This document shows positions 1 through 7,366 of a DNA stretch of 34,810 bases, in pieces. This DNA comes from DASXYG01 sp036502625 (lineage in GTDB: Bacteria; Actinomycetota; Actinomycetes; Streptosporangiales; Streptosporangiaceae). The stretch spans positions 1 to 34,810 of the forward strand of contig DASXYG010000010.1 of assembly GCA_036502625.1 (NCBI GenBank). The letters run 5' to 3'. The translations under genes were made by a program, and so were the position numbers. Every line of letters begins with the position of its first letter. Position 1 is the first letter of the stretch. The notes beneath the pieces are model-generated. The model did not search any database. It saw only the letters and a list, made by a program, of their open reading frames with translations, and was not told the DNA's origin.

Positions 1-42
1 GGGTGCGGGGTGTGCGGGGTGCGGGGTGCGGGAGGTGGGGGG
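1..42. repeat. G-rich short tandem repeat
   Basis: The left edge is a run of degenerate 6-9 base units built on GCGGGGT, and it ends directly at the stop codon of the AI-2E-type permease. At least five G-runs of three or more are separated by short spacers, so the plus strand fits the general G-quadruplex pattern. The full extent cannot be seen because the repeat starts at the window edge. Confidence 0.7.
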
Positions 43-1185
43 CTAGTTGCGGTTTTGGCGGGGGAAGACTACCTCTCGCATGATCAAGAGGAGGGCTGCT
101 GCTGCGGGGATGGCGATCAGGGCGCCTACTATGCCTAGCAGTGCGCCGCCGATCAGGGCCGCGATGATCGTGACTGACGGGGGGACGTTCACCGAGTGCT
201 TCATGACTCTCGGGTAGATGACGTAGTTCTCGAACTGTTGGTAGGCGATGACGAAGACCAGGCAGGAGATGCCGAGTCTTACGGATGTGAGCAGGCCGAT
301 GCCGGTCACGATGGCGCCGCCTACCGTGGCGCCTACCAGGGGGACCAGGTCGGTGATCGCGACCACCACGGCCAGGGCCAGGGCGTACGGTGCGCCGGCG
401 ATCGTGAGGAAGACGAACGCGCAGATGCCCGCGCACAGCGCCACGGCGAGCTGGCCGCCGACGTAGCCGCCGATGCGGACCAGGATGGCGTCGCCGAGCA
501 GGCGGGTGCGCGAGCGGCGGCTGCTCGGCACCATGCGGTAGAAGAACTCCTTGATCGACGCCAGTGAGCCGAGGAAGTACAGCGTCAGGATCAGCACGGT
601 GATCAGGCTGAACGCGGTGCCGAACACGGCCTTGCCGGCGCCGACGATGCCGCCCACCGCCATCTGCCCGATGTTCGCCGAGGCGATGGCCGCGGACAGC
701 CGCTGGAGGATCTGGTAGCGCTGGTCGAGCTCGGCGATCCGCGGGTTGTGCTGGAGCTGGTTGACGTAGTCCGGTACGTGCGTGACGAACTCGGTGGTCT
801 GGGTGACCAGCGGTGGCACGAGGGCGTAGCCGAAGACCACGAAGAACGCGATCACCACGAGGAACACCGCGCCGATGGCCAGGCGTCGGCCGAGCCCGCG
901 GCGCTGGAGGAACTCCACCGCCGGGTTCAGCCCGATCGCGAGGAACAGCGACACGACGATCAGTACGAGCGCCGACTGCGCGCCCTGCACGGCCTTGACG
1001 AGGAACCACGCGCTGAACGCGCCGAGCGCGCCGGTGAAGCCGATCAGGAACGGATGGGCCCGCAGTGGCCGCCCCGGGCGCCCGAACGGCTGGTCGTCGC
1101 CCGTTACGGCACCGACCAGCCGTTCGCTCGCCTTGCTGAGACGGGACGCCTCTTCGTCGTCGGCGCTCGCACCGGAATCGCTCAT
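43..1185 (-). CDS. AI-2E family transporter (TqsA/PerM-type permease)
   Basis: This is a 380-residue multi-spanning membrane protein. The first ~45 residues are polar and acidic, then paired hydrophobic segments begin near residues 46-85, and there are about eight in total. The DLVPLVGATVGG stretch near residue 285 and the LIAIPAAAAL end are typical of the AI-2E transporter family. Members export small molecules or ions, but the substrate cannot be predicted and the AI-2 name should not be taken literally. The ATG at 1185 follows a GGGGGAG ribosome site at about 8 bases. The last ~100 codons use more A/T-ending codons (AGA, AGG, AGT, CCT, GTA) than the rest of the gene. It lies downstream of the coiled-coil gene on the same strand, with a hairpin between them, so it is probably a separate transcript. 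Confidence 0.88.
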   Translation of the reverse strand: MSDSGASADDEEASRLSKASERLVGAVTGDDQPFGRPGRPLRAHPFLIGFTGALGAFSAWFLVKAVQGAQSALVLIVVSLFLAIGLNPAVEFLQRRGLGRRLAIGAVFLVVIAFFVVFGYALVPPLVTQTTEFVTHVPDYVNQLQHNPRIAELDQRYQILQRLSAAIASANIGQMAVGGIVGAGKAVFGTAFSLITVLILTLYFLGSLASIKEFFYRMVPSSRRSRTRLLGDAILVRIGGYVGGQLAVALCAGICAFVFLTIAGAPYALALAVVVAITDLVPLVGATVGGAIVTGIGLLTSVRLGISCLVFVIAYQQFENYVIYPRVMKHSVNVPPSVTIIAALIGGALLGIVGALIAIPAAAALLLIMREVVFPRQNRN

Positions 1186-1209
1186 GGTCGCTCCCCCGAG
1201 TGACAGACA

Positions 1210-1244
1210 GAGGAGCCTAGGGCCTCAGCGGCCCCAGGCTCCTC
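1210..1244 (-). terminator. Hairpin terminator after the coiled-coil gene
   Basis: This is a near-perfect inverted repeat. GAGGAGCCT pairs with AGGCTCCTC (9 bp), then one A/C mismatch, then GGGCC pairs with GGCCC (5 bp), with the loop TCAGC. It starts 18 bases past the stop of the FilP-like gene. No U-tract follows, which is common for actinobacterial terminators. Confidence 0.7.
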
Positions 1245-1262
1245 GGCGCGATGGTCAGGCGG

Positions 1263-2579
1263 TCAGTCCTGCCACCACTCGTGGTCCTCCTCGGCGTCCT
1301 TACGGGACTTGCCCTTGGCGCCGACCGGCTGCGGCTGCGCGGCCTGCTGCTGCTTGGCCTCGCCGCCCTCGGGCGCCTCGCCGGAGCCGGACGCGAGCGC
1401 CGGCTTCTCCGCGGGGGCGTCCAGCGCGGCGTCGATCCCCGGGACACCGCCGCCGAGCAACTGGCGGAGCTGGCTGAGGTGGCTGGAGATGCTGTCCTTC
1501 TGACGGGTGAGCTCGTCGACCTGCCGCTGCGCGTTGGTGCGCACCCGGTCGGCCTCGGCCTTGGTCTCCGCCATGTGCTGGTCGGCCTGGCCCTTGGTCT
1601 CGGCCAGGATCTGGTCGGCGTTCTTCTTGGCGTTCGCGACGAGCTGCTTGGCGTGCTGCTCGGCCTCGCGGCGGGTCTGCTCGGCCTGTGTGCTCGCCTT
1701 GGTGGCGCGCTGCTCCGCGGTGGCGGCGCGCTGCTCGGCCTCGGCGACCAGCTTCTGCGTCGCCTGCTGGGCGGCGGTGAGGCGCTCGGTCTCCTGGCGC
1801 TCGGCCTCCTCGCGGCGGGCGGCGAGCTGGATCTCGAACTCGGCCTCGGCCTGCGCGCGCTGGGCCTCGGACTCTTCGAGGATGCGCTGTGCCTGCGCGC
1901 GCATCTCGTCGGCCTGGCGCTTGGCGGTGGTGAGGATCTCGTCGCGCTCGCGCTTGGTGGACGCGCGTAGCTGCGCCACCTCGCGCTCGGTGGTGGTGCG
2001 CAGCTTGGCGATCTCGCGCTCGATGGCCGCGCGCTTCTCGGCGATCTCGTGGTCGGCCGTGGCGCGCAGCTTCGAGACCTCGCGCTCGGTCGTGGAGGTC
2101 AGTTCGTCGGCCTCGCGGCGCGCGGTCGTACGGATCTCTTCGGCCTCGCGCTCGGCCGCGTTGCGCTGGTCGTCGGACTCACGCTGGACGGTGGCGCGCA
2201 GCTCGGCGGCCTCGTTCTCCGCGGCGGCACGGACCTCGGCGGCGTCGACCTTCGCCGCGGCCTTGATCTCGTTGGCCTCGGAACGCGCGGCCTGGACGAG
2301 CTCGGTGGCCTGCTCCTCGGCGAGACGCAGCAACTGCTCGATCCGCGCGCCGAGACCCGAGTAAGTGGGCCGCTCCTGCTCCTGGATCTGGCGGTGGGCG
2401 TCCGACAGCTCGCGCTGCAGCGCCTGCACCTGCTCACGACCCTGGCGACCTTCGTCGTCGAGCGACTTGATGTGTTCGTCGACCTGGTGCCGGTCGTAGC
2501 CGCGGAGCACCACGTCGAACTCGCGTGGGGGAGTGTCCTCGAAGAAGTTACTGAGCTGGGCGTCGATGTCGGACTGCAT
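1263..2579 (-). CDS. FilP/Scy-type polar-growth coiled-coil protein
   Basis: The 438-residue protein opens with a DivIVA-like segment (residues ~18-40: PREFDVVLRGYDRHQVDEHI). A link follows with PTYSGLGARIEQLLRLAEE (71-89), which I recognise from Streptomyces FilP. A long coiled coil spans ~85-375, and the tail is Gln/Ala/Gly-rich and charged, ending DHEWWQD. Residues 100-231 are twelve exact 11-residue units, and hendecads are the hallmark of FilP and Scy, which organise the hyphal-tip cytoskeleton. As I recall them, FilP has ~310 residues and Scy over 1,200, so this protein is intermediate. In Streptomyces coelicolor, filP and scy lie next to the epimerase and thiolase genes, as here. The start codon sits 8 bases after a CAGGAT box, so the mRNA may be leaderless. 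A generic DivIVA-domain protein is the fallback name. Confidence 0.82.
   Translation of the reverse strand: MQSDIDAQLSNFFEDTPPREFDVVLRGYDRHQVDEHIKSLDDEGRQGREQVQALQRELSDAHRQIQEQERPTYSGLGARIEQLLRLAEEQATELVQAARSEANEIKAAAKVDAAEVRAAAENEAAELRATVQRESDDQRNAAEREAEEIRTTARREADELTSTTEREVSKLRATADHEIAEKRAAIEREIAKLRTTTEREVAQLRASTKRERDEILTTAKRQADEMRAQAQRILEESEAQRAQAEAEFEIQLAARREEAERQETERLTAAQQATQKLVAEAEQRAATAEQRATKASTQAEQTRREAEQHAKQLVANAKKNADQILAETKGQADQHMAETKAEADRVRTNAQRQVDELTRQKDSISSHLSQLRQLLGGGVPGIDAALDAPAEKPALASGSGEAPEGGEAKQQQAAQPQPVGAKGKSRKDAEEDHEWWQD
1887..2282 (-). repeat. Twelve 33-bp units coding hendecads
   Basis: Residues 100-231 of the coiled-coil protein divide without gaps into twelve 11-residue units of the form (R/S)Ea.EiRa.a(E/K), for example REVSKLRATAD, REIAKLRTTTE and REVAQLRASTK. 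The DNA therefore has a 33-base period with related but diverged copies. A hendecad pattern gives a straight, weakly right-handed coiled coil. Confidence 0.85.
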
Positions 2580-2587
2580 GTGGCTCG

Positions 2588-2593
2588 ATCCTG
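2588..2593 (-). promoter_or_regulatory. -10 box, likely leaderless start
   Basis: CAGGAT on the minus strand ends 8 bases before the ATG of the FilP-like gene. No clear Shine-Dalgarno lies between, which suits transcription starting at or very near the start codon. Confidence 0.4.
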
Positions 2594-2959
2594 GGGTGGT
2601 GACGGACGGCTACGCGTACCGGTTAACCGCCGTAGGCGTCGTGCGGACTGACCGAACTGACACTGCGGGCGAGACCCTTCTCCGGTCCTAGGCAGAGTAC
2701 TCCGCCATCACCGCCGGGATGGCCGGTACGGCCAACACGGACGATGCGCGACGTTTGCCGAGGGGTCGATGGGGTGTGCGATCGGCGGACTGGGACCAGG
2801 CGCTCGGGTGGCGGGGGCCGTCCGGGCGCCAGGGCCGAATATATGACGTCCGAGGGTGGCCGTGCGTGCGATCTCAGTGATTACTCGCAGGATTTCGTTC
2901 GATGAACTGGTACGTGCCCGGACTGTTATCCCTTCGTTGTCCCTCTCTCCCCGTACGGC

Positions 2960-2989
2960 TGGACACCGACAAACAAGAGCCTCTATGTT
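2960..2989 (+). promoter_or_regulatory. Candidate promoter of the lipoprotein-OmpA pair
   Basis: TGGACA (2960-2965) and TATGTT (2984-2989) are separated by 18 bases and resemble -35 and -10 boxes of the main actinobacterial sigma factor. They lie about 40 bases before the lipoprotein start, leaving room for a leader with the AGGGAGA ribosome site. Confidence 0.45.
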
Positions 2990-3027
2990 GGGGCTCCAAC
3001 TTGAGCGACGATGTCAGGGAGAAGACC

Positions 3028-3606
3028 ATGTGGCGATCGATGACCGGCGGAACCCGCGCCCGCCTGGCCGTCCTGAGCCTGGCCGGCGCGGTCGCGCTTG
3101 CCACGTCGGGATGCTCGCTGCTGTCGGGCGGCTCCGGCGGCGCGGACCCCGCGTCGGCGGGCCGGCCGTCGATCCAGATCGGGCCGGACAAGCACGTCAA
3201 GGGCGCCATCGCGAGCACGACCGTGCCGTACCAGGGCTACAAGATCCAGGCGGACATCGTGTCGCTCACCCGGTACGACAAGGTGACCCGGCTGGTGTTC
3301 GTGGTCACGCCGATCAGCAGCGGATCGACCGACCCGCTCCCCAAGGACACGTTCGGCGAGACGGACTACACCGGCGACGTCGCCGAGGTCTCGCTGATCG
3401 ACACCAAGGGCCTGCAGGAGTACGACCCGCAGACGCGCGGCTCCGGCGACGACGCCGTGTGCGCCTGCTCGTACCCCGACGACTTCCCGCTCGACCAGCC
3501 GACGACGCTGTACGCCGACTACCCGGCGCTGCCGGAGTCGGTGGACCACGTGACCGTCCTGCTGTCGGCCGCGGGCCCGGTCCCGAACGTGAAGGTGTCG
3601 TCGTGA
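3028..3606 (+). CDS. Secreted lipoprotein, partner of OmpA-domain protein
   Basis: This is a 192-residue protein with a basic N-terminus, a hydrophobic core (13-26) and the lipobox ATSGC, so Cys29 is the predicted lipid anchor on the outer face of the membrane. A Gly/Ser/Pro linker leads to a beta-rich domain (~residues 60-190) with an Ig-like look and a CAC pair at 145-147. I do not recognise a named family. The segment YKIQADIVSLTRYDKVTRL (71-89) closely resembles residues 242-260 of the next protein, so the two probably share a fold. The ATG at 3028 is preceded by AGGGAGAAG, and the frame is open upstream but no better start is seen. The stop overlaps the GTG of the OmpA gene (GTGA), which implies translational coupling. 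Confidence 0.85.
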   Translation: MWRSMTGGTRARLAVLSLAGAVALATSGCSLLSGGSGGADPASAGRPSIQIGPDKHVKGAIASTTVPYQGYKIQADIVSLTRYDKVTRLVFVVTPISSGSTDPLPKDTFGETDYTGDVAEVSLIDTKGLQEYDPQTRGSGDDAVCACSYPDDFPLDQPTTLYADYPALPESVDHVTVLLSAAGPVPNVKVSS

Positions 3607-4700
3607 GGCGCCGTACGACCGCCGCCGCGCTGGCCGCCGCCGTCACCGCCGGCCTGCTGACCGCGGCGCCCGCGGGCGCGGTGCCCACGCCGAGCCCGAA
3701 CGCGGCGTGGCCGTCGCCCGGCCAGGACGTGAAGGACAGGTCCGCGCCGAAGCCGCGGCCCATCACCGGGTCGCCGATCACGCTCCAGCCGGACGCGGGC
3801 CGCAGCCCCCTTGTCGTCGTGGAGAACGACCAGGAGAAGGGCGGCAACTCCTTCACGATCCCGTCGGACGTGCTCTTCGACAAGGACAGCGCCGAGCTCA
3901 GCGGCAACGCGAGCGCCAACCTCGACAACGTCGTCAAGCGGCTCCAGGACGCCGGCGTCAGCGGCGCCGTCAAGATCGTCGGGCACACCGACGACACGGG
4001 CACGAAGCGGCACAACCTGACGCTGTCCAAGCAGCGCGCCAAGGCGGTGAACGACGCGCTGACCGACAAGCTGCGCAACAGCGGCATCAGGCTGAAGTGG
4101 TCGGGCGTGGGCGAGGCGGGGCCCCTGGCGAAGAACGACTCCGAGGCGAACCGCAAGCGCAACCGGCGCGTGGCGATCATCTACAAGGCGTCGTCCGGCG
4201 GCAGCACGAGCGACCAGTACGACTTCTCGGTGCCGCTGACGCAGTCCGTCACGAAGCCGCCGGCGAGCGAGCCGGGCGCCATCGCGTCGGCGGTGCGCAC
4301 GGTAAAGCTCAACCAGGACACCACCTACACCGTGCGGCTTGACGTCATGGGCCTGCACCGGCAGGACAAGCTGCTGCGCCTCGACCTGCGCACGGTCCTC
4401 GTCGGCCAGAACGGCACGACGTCCTTCGACGACATCGGGCGGGTCTTCTCCGGCACCGAGGACGCCACACACGAGGACGACCAGCGCTCGCTGCTGTTCG
4501 ACCCGGACAAGAAGCAGCAGCTCGCCCCGCTGATCACCGGCAAGGGGGACGTCGTCGCGAACCTCGGCGACGGCGACGAGCTCGGCGCGGGCGGCATCCG
4601 GCAGGGCTACATCTACTTCCCCGCCCCGACCACGGGGGCGGCGAAGCTGTCGTACTACGTCCCGATGTTCGGCACGTTCGACGGCCTCCCGATCACGTAG
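3603..4700 (+). CDS. Secreted OmpA-domain protein with C-terminal beta domain
   Basis: The 365-residue protein starts at GTG 3603, overlapping the lipoprotein stop by 4 bases. A signal peptide (RRRTTAAALAAAVTAGLLTAAPAGA) covers residues ~2-26, followed by a Pro-rich linker. An OmpA C-terminal (peptidoglycan-binding) domain lies at ~83-195, with FTIPSDVLFDKDSAEL, the GHTDDTG loop (Asp130/Asp131) and the downstream Arg145 typical of diaminopimelate binding. Residues ~225-365 form a second, beta-rich domain resembling that of the preceding lipoprotein. Actinomycetes lack the Gram-negative outer membrane, so the likely role is binding peptidoglycan in the cell wall. A longer frame reaches back to 2856, but only the GTG has a signal peptide directly behind it. 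The 3' end overlaps the convergent epimerase gene by 8 bases. Confidence 0.85.
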   Translation: MRRRTTAAALAAAVTAGLLTAAPAGAVPTPSPNAAWPSPGQDVKDRSAPKPRPITGSPITLQPDAGRSPLVVVENDQEKGGNSFTIPSDVLFDKDSAELSGNASANLDNVVKRLQDAGVSGAVKIVGHTDDTGTKRHNLTLSKQRAKAVNDALTDKLRNSGIRLKWSGVGEAGPLAKNDSEANRKRNRRVAIIYKASSGGSTSDQYDFSVPLTQSVTKPPASEPGAIASAVRTVKLNQDTTYTVRLDVMGLHRQDKLLRLDLRTVLVGQNGTTSFDDIGRVFSGTEDATHEDDQRSLLFDPDKKQQLAPLITGKGDVVANLGDGDELGAGGIRQGYIYFPAPTTGAAKLSYYVPMFGTFDGLPIT

Positions 4701-5121
4701 CGGCCTGCACCAGCTCGGTCAGTACGCCGCCCATGTCCTTGGGGTGCAGGAATCCGATGGAGGAGCCCATCGCGCCGTGGCGCGGTGTCCGGTCGATCAG
4801 CCGGATGCCGCGCCCCTCCAGGTCGGCCAGCGCGGCGGCCGCGTCGGCGACGCCGTACGCGATGTGGTGGATGCCCTCGCCCCGCTTGGCGAGGTACTTC
4901 CCGACCGGCGTGTCCGGCGACAGCGGCCGCAGCAACTGGACGTGCGAGGCGCCCATCGGCCCGTCCGACACGCGCAGCATGACCTCTTCGACGCCCTGCT
5001 CCTCGTTGACCTCGCGCGCGACGACGGTGAGGCCGAACGCCGACTCGTACGACGAGATCCGCGCGTCGAGGTCCTGACAGGCGATGCCCACGTGGTCGAT
5101 GCGCGTCAGCATGGAATCCAT
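4693..5121 (-). CDS. mce: Methylmalonyl-CoA epimerase
   Basis: This is a 142-residue vicinal-oxygen-chelate (glyoxalase fold) enzyme that interconverts (2R)- and (2S)-methylmalonyl-CoA, linking propionyl-CoA carboxylase with the mutase. The metal and catalytic positions are visible: His10 (IDHVGIAC), Gln62 (HVQLLRP), His86 (GIHHIAYGV) and Glu136 (LTELVQ), with spacing close to the Propionibacterium enzyme. The length is normal for the family. The ATG at 5121 follows GGGGAGG at 5 bases, and the ATG at 5112 is a less likely alternative. It is divergent from the thiolase gene, with only 77 bases between the starts. Confidence 0.93.
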   Translation of the reverse strand: MDSMLTRIDHVGIACQDLDARISSYESAFGLTVVAREVNEEQGVEEVMLRVSDGPMGASHVQLLRPLSPDTPVGKYLAKRGEGIHHIAYGVADAAAALADLEGRGIRLIDRTPRHGAMGSSIGFLHPKDMGGVLTELVQAAT

Positions 5122-5198
5122 GGGGTCCTCCCCGAGGGATGGGCTTCCTTCGTCGGTATCGTGGCAGGCGTCGTGGAGGTCAGCGCACGGAGGGTCGC

Positions 5199-6389
5199 AT
5201 GCCCGGTTCGGTCATCGTGGGCGGAGCGCGTACGCCCATCGGTCGTCTGCTCGGCTCGTTGAAGGGGTTCTCCGGCGTCGATCTCGGCGGTGTCGCGATC
5301 AAGGCGGCGCTCGAGCGCGCCGGAATCGCCGGCGACCAGGTCGACTACGTCATCATGGGCCAGGTGCTGCAGGCGGGCGCCGGGCAGATCCCGTCGCGGC
5401 AGGCGGCGGTGAAGGGCGGCATCCCGATGGGTGTGCCGTCGCTGACGATCAACAAGGTGTGCCTGTCCGGCCTCGACGCCATCGCGCTGGCCGACCAGCT
5501 CATCGCCGCGGGCGAGTACGACATCGTGGTCGCGGGCGGCATGGAGTCGATGACGAACGCGCCGCACCTGCTGCCGAAGGCGCGCCACGGCTACAAGTAC
5601 GGCTCGGTCGAGGTGCTCGACGCCACGGCGTACGACGGCCTCACCGACGCGTTCGACGGCGTCTCGATGGGCGAGTCGACGGAGAAGTACAACACGCGCC
5701 TCGGCCTCGAACGCCCCGAGCAGGACGCCTTCTCGGCGCGCTCGCACCAGCGCGCGGCCGCCGCGATCAAGAACGGCCTGTTCGCCGACGAGATCGTGCC
5801 GGTGGAGATCCCGCAGCGCAGGGGCGACCCGATCGTGTTCGCCGAGGACGAGGGCGTACGCGCCGACACCACGGCGGAGAGCCTGGCCAAGCTGCGCCCG
5901 GCGTTCAGCAAGGACGGCACGATCACCGCGGGCAGCTCGTCGCAGATCTCCGACGGCGCGTGCGCGGTCGTCGTCATGTCCGCCGCGAAGGCCGCCGAGC
6001 TCGGCGCGCCCGTCCTGGCGGAGATCGGCGCGCACGGCGTCGTCGCCGGGCCGGACAACTCGCTGCAGTCGCAGCCCGCCAACGCGATCCGCAAGGCGCT
6101 GTCCCGCGAGGACGGCCTCGACGTCTCCGGGCTCGACCTCGTGGAGATCAACGAGGCGTTCGCGGCCGTCGCCGTGCAGTCCACCCGCGAGCTGGGGCTC
6201 GACGACGACAAGGTGAACGTCGACGGCGGCGCGATCGCCCTCGGCCACCCGATCGGCATGTCGGGCGCGCGCATCGCGCTGCACCTCGCGTACGAACTGC
6301 GCCGCCGCGGCGGCGGAACGGGCGCGGCCGCGCTGTGCGGCGGTGGCGGCCAGGGCGACGCGCTGATCCTGCGCGTTCCGGGGGCCTGA
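5199..6389 (+). CDS. Acetyl-CoA acetyltransferase (thiolase)
   Basis: The 396-residue thiolase condenses two acetyl-CoA to acetoacetyl-CoA, or cleaves acetoacetyl-CoA. The nucleophile Cys88 is in INKVCLSGLDAI. The NEAFA motif, GHPIGMSGAR (catalytic His) and the C-terminal CGGGGQGDA with the second active-site Cys are all present. Length and motifs fit the biosynthetic/acetoacetyl-CoA thiolase group (atoB/phaA type), though substrate chain length is not certain. The ATG at 5199 has GGAGG at 5 bases. The frame runs back to 5139, but that start has no ribosome site and adds only Arg/Gly-rich sequence. The stop overlaps the meaB start (TGATG), so the two genes form an operon. Confidence 0.93.
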   Translation: MPGSVIVGGARTPIGRLLGSLKGFSGVDLGGVAIKAALERAGIAGDQVDYVIMGQVLQAGAGQIPSRQAAVKGGIPMGVPSLTINKVCLSGLDAIALADQLIAAGEYDIVVAGGMESMTNAPHLLPKARHGYKYGSVEVLDATAYDGLTDAFDGVSMGESTEKYNTRLGLERPEQDAFSARSHQRAAAAIKNGLFADEIVPVEIPQRRGDPIVFAEDEGVRADTTAESLAKLRPAFSKDGTITAGSSSQISDGACAVVVMSAAKAAELGAPVLAEIGAHGVVAGPDNSLQSQPANAIRKALSREDGLDVSGLDLVEINEAFAAVAVQSTRELGLDDDKVNVDGGAIALGHPIGMSGARIALHLAYELRRRGGGTGAAALCGGGGQGDALILRVPGA

Positions 6390-7348
6390 TGCCCCGCGCG
6401 GTTGACGTCGACGACCTGGTCGGCCGGGCCAGGAAGGGCGAGCCGCGCGCGGTGGCCCGGCTGATCACGCTGGTGGAGAACGCCGCGCCCGAGTTGCGTA
6501 CGGTCATGGCCGCGCTGGCGCCGCTGGCCGGGAACGCGCAGATCGTGGGGCTCACCGGGGCGCCCGGCGTGGGGAAGTCGACCACGACGGGCGCGCTGGT
6601 CGCCGCGTTCCGGCGGGTCGGCAAGCGGGTGGGCGTGCTGGCCGTCGACCCGTCGTCGCCGTTCACCGGCGGCGCGCTGCTCGGCGACCGCGTCCGAATG
6701 CAGGACCACGCGACCGACCCCGAGGTGTACATCCGGTCGATGGCCAGCCGCGGCCACCTGGGCGGCCTGTCGTGGGCGACGCCCCAGGCGCTGCGCGTGC
6801 TCGACGCCGCGGGCTGCGACGTCGTCCTGGTCGAGACGGTCGGCGTGGGGCAGGCGGAGGTGGCGATCGCCGGGCTCGCCGACTCCACGCTCGTGCTGGT
6901 CGCGCCGGGCATGGGCGACAGCGTGCAGGCCGCCAAGGCGGGCATCCTGGAGATCGCCGACCTGTTCGTGGTGAACAAGGCCGACCGCGACGGCGCGCAG
7001 CAGACCGTCCGCGACATCCGGAACATGCTGGCGCTGGCCGACCGCGGCGAGGACGACTGGAAGCCGCCGATCGTGCAGACGGTCGCCGCGCGCGGCGAGG
7101 GCGTCGACGAAGTGGTGGAGCGCCTGTCGCAGCATTTCGCGTGGCTGGCCGGCACGGGCGAGCTCGACCGGCGGCGGCGTGCGCGGGCGCGCGACGAGAT
7201 CGAGGCGATCGCGGTTACCGCGCTGCGCGAGCGGCTTGGCCGGGCGTACGGCGAGGCGCGGCTGGACGAACTGGCGGAGACCGTGGTGGCCGGCGACCTC
7301 GACCCGTACACCGCGGCCGACCGCCTGGTGGAGGAGACGACCGGCTGA
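6389..7348 (+). CDS. meaB: MeaB/ArgK-type G-protein chaperone of B12 mutases
   Basis: The 319-residue P-loop GTPase loads adenosylcobalamin into, and protects, acyl-CoA mutases. It shows the Walker A GAPGVGKST (57-65), LAVDPSSPFTGGALLGDR (84-101), the ETVGVGQ switch (149-155) and the base-recognition NKADR (196-200), all in family order. The start overlaps the thiolase stop by one base, indicating coupled translation. The only mutase subunit in this window is isobutyryl-CoA-type icmA, 2.3 kb downstream. MeaB may serve that enzyme, a methylmalonyl-CoA mutase encoded elsewhere, or both. The older name ArgK (arginine transport kinase) is misleading. Confidence 0.93.
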   Translation: MPRAVDVDDLVGRARKGEPRAVARLITLVENAAPELRTVMAALAPLAGNAQIVGLTGAPGVGKSTTTGALVAAFRRVGKRVGVLAVDPSSPFTGGALLGDRVRMQDHATDPEVYIRSMASRGHLGGLSWATPQALRVLDAAGCDVVLVETVGVGQAEVAIAGLADSTLVLVAPGMGDSVQAAKAGILEIADLFVVNKADRDGAQQTVRDIRNMLALADRGEDDWKPPIVQTVAARGEGVDEVVERLSQHFAWLAGTGELDRRRRARARDEIEAIAVTALRERLGRAYGEARLDELAETVVAGDLDPYTAADRLVEETTG

Positions 7349-7366
7349 GGCGCGCCGGTCAGCCGG
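7341..7366. terminator. Shared hairpin between convergent genes
   Basis: CCGGCTGA (7341-7348) and TCAGCCGG (7359-7366) form a perfect 8-bp stem around a 10-base loop. The two arms contain the stop codons of meaB and of the convergent membrane-protein gene, so one hairpin could end both transcripts. Confidence 0.6.

Larger units (their letters stand above)
2580..3027. other. 448-bp intergenic region
   Basis: This is the longest stretch without a gene in the window. It lies between the divergent coiled-coil gene and the lipoprotein gene. Near 2588-2593 there is a minus-strand CAGGAT box for the coiled-coil gene, and near 2960-2989 a candidate promoter for the lipoprotein gene. A small A/T patch (GAATATATGA, ~2837) stands out locally. 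I see no convincing open frame, RNA gene or long hairpin in the remainder. Confidence 0.6.

Noticed and set aside
1887..2282. 33-base period taken as a CRISPR-like array
   Set aside because: There are no conserved repeats with unique spacers. The period is explained by hendecads in a coding sequence.
2856..3602. N-terminal extension of the OmpA protein back to 2856
   Set aside because: The extension is out of frame with the real lipoprotein gene and Arg-rich. The signal peptide begins at GTG 3603.
3603..4700. OmpA domain as a sign of a Gram-negative source
   Set aside because: Base composition, codon use and all neighbours are actinobacterial. OmpA-type peptidoglycan-binding domains also occur in secreted proteins of these bacteria.
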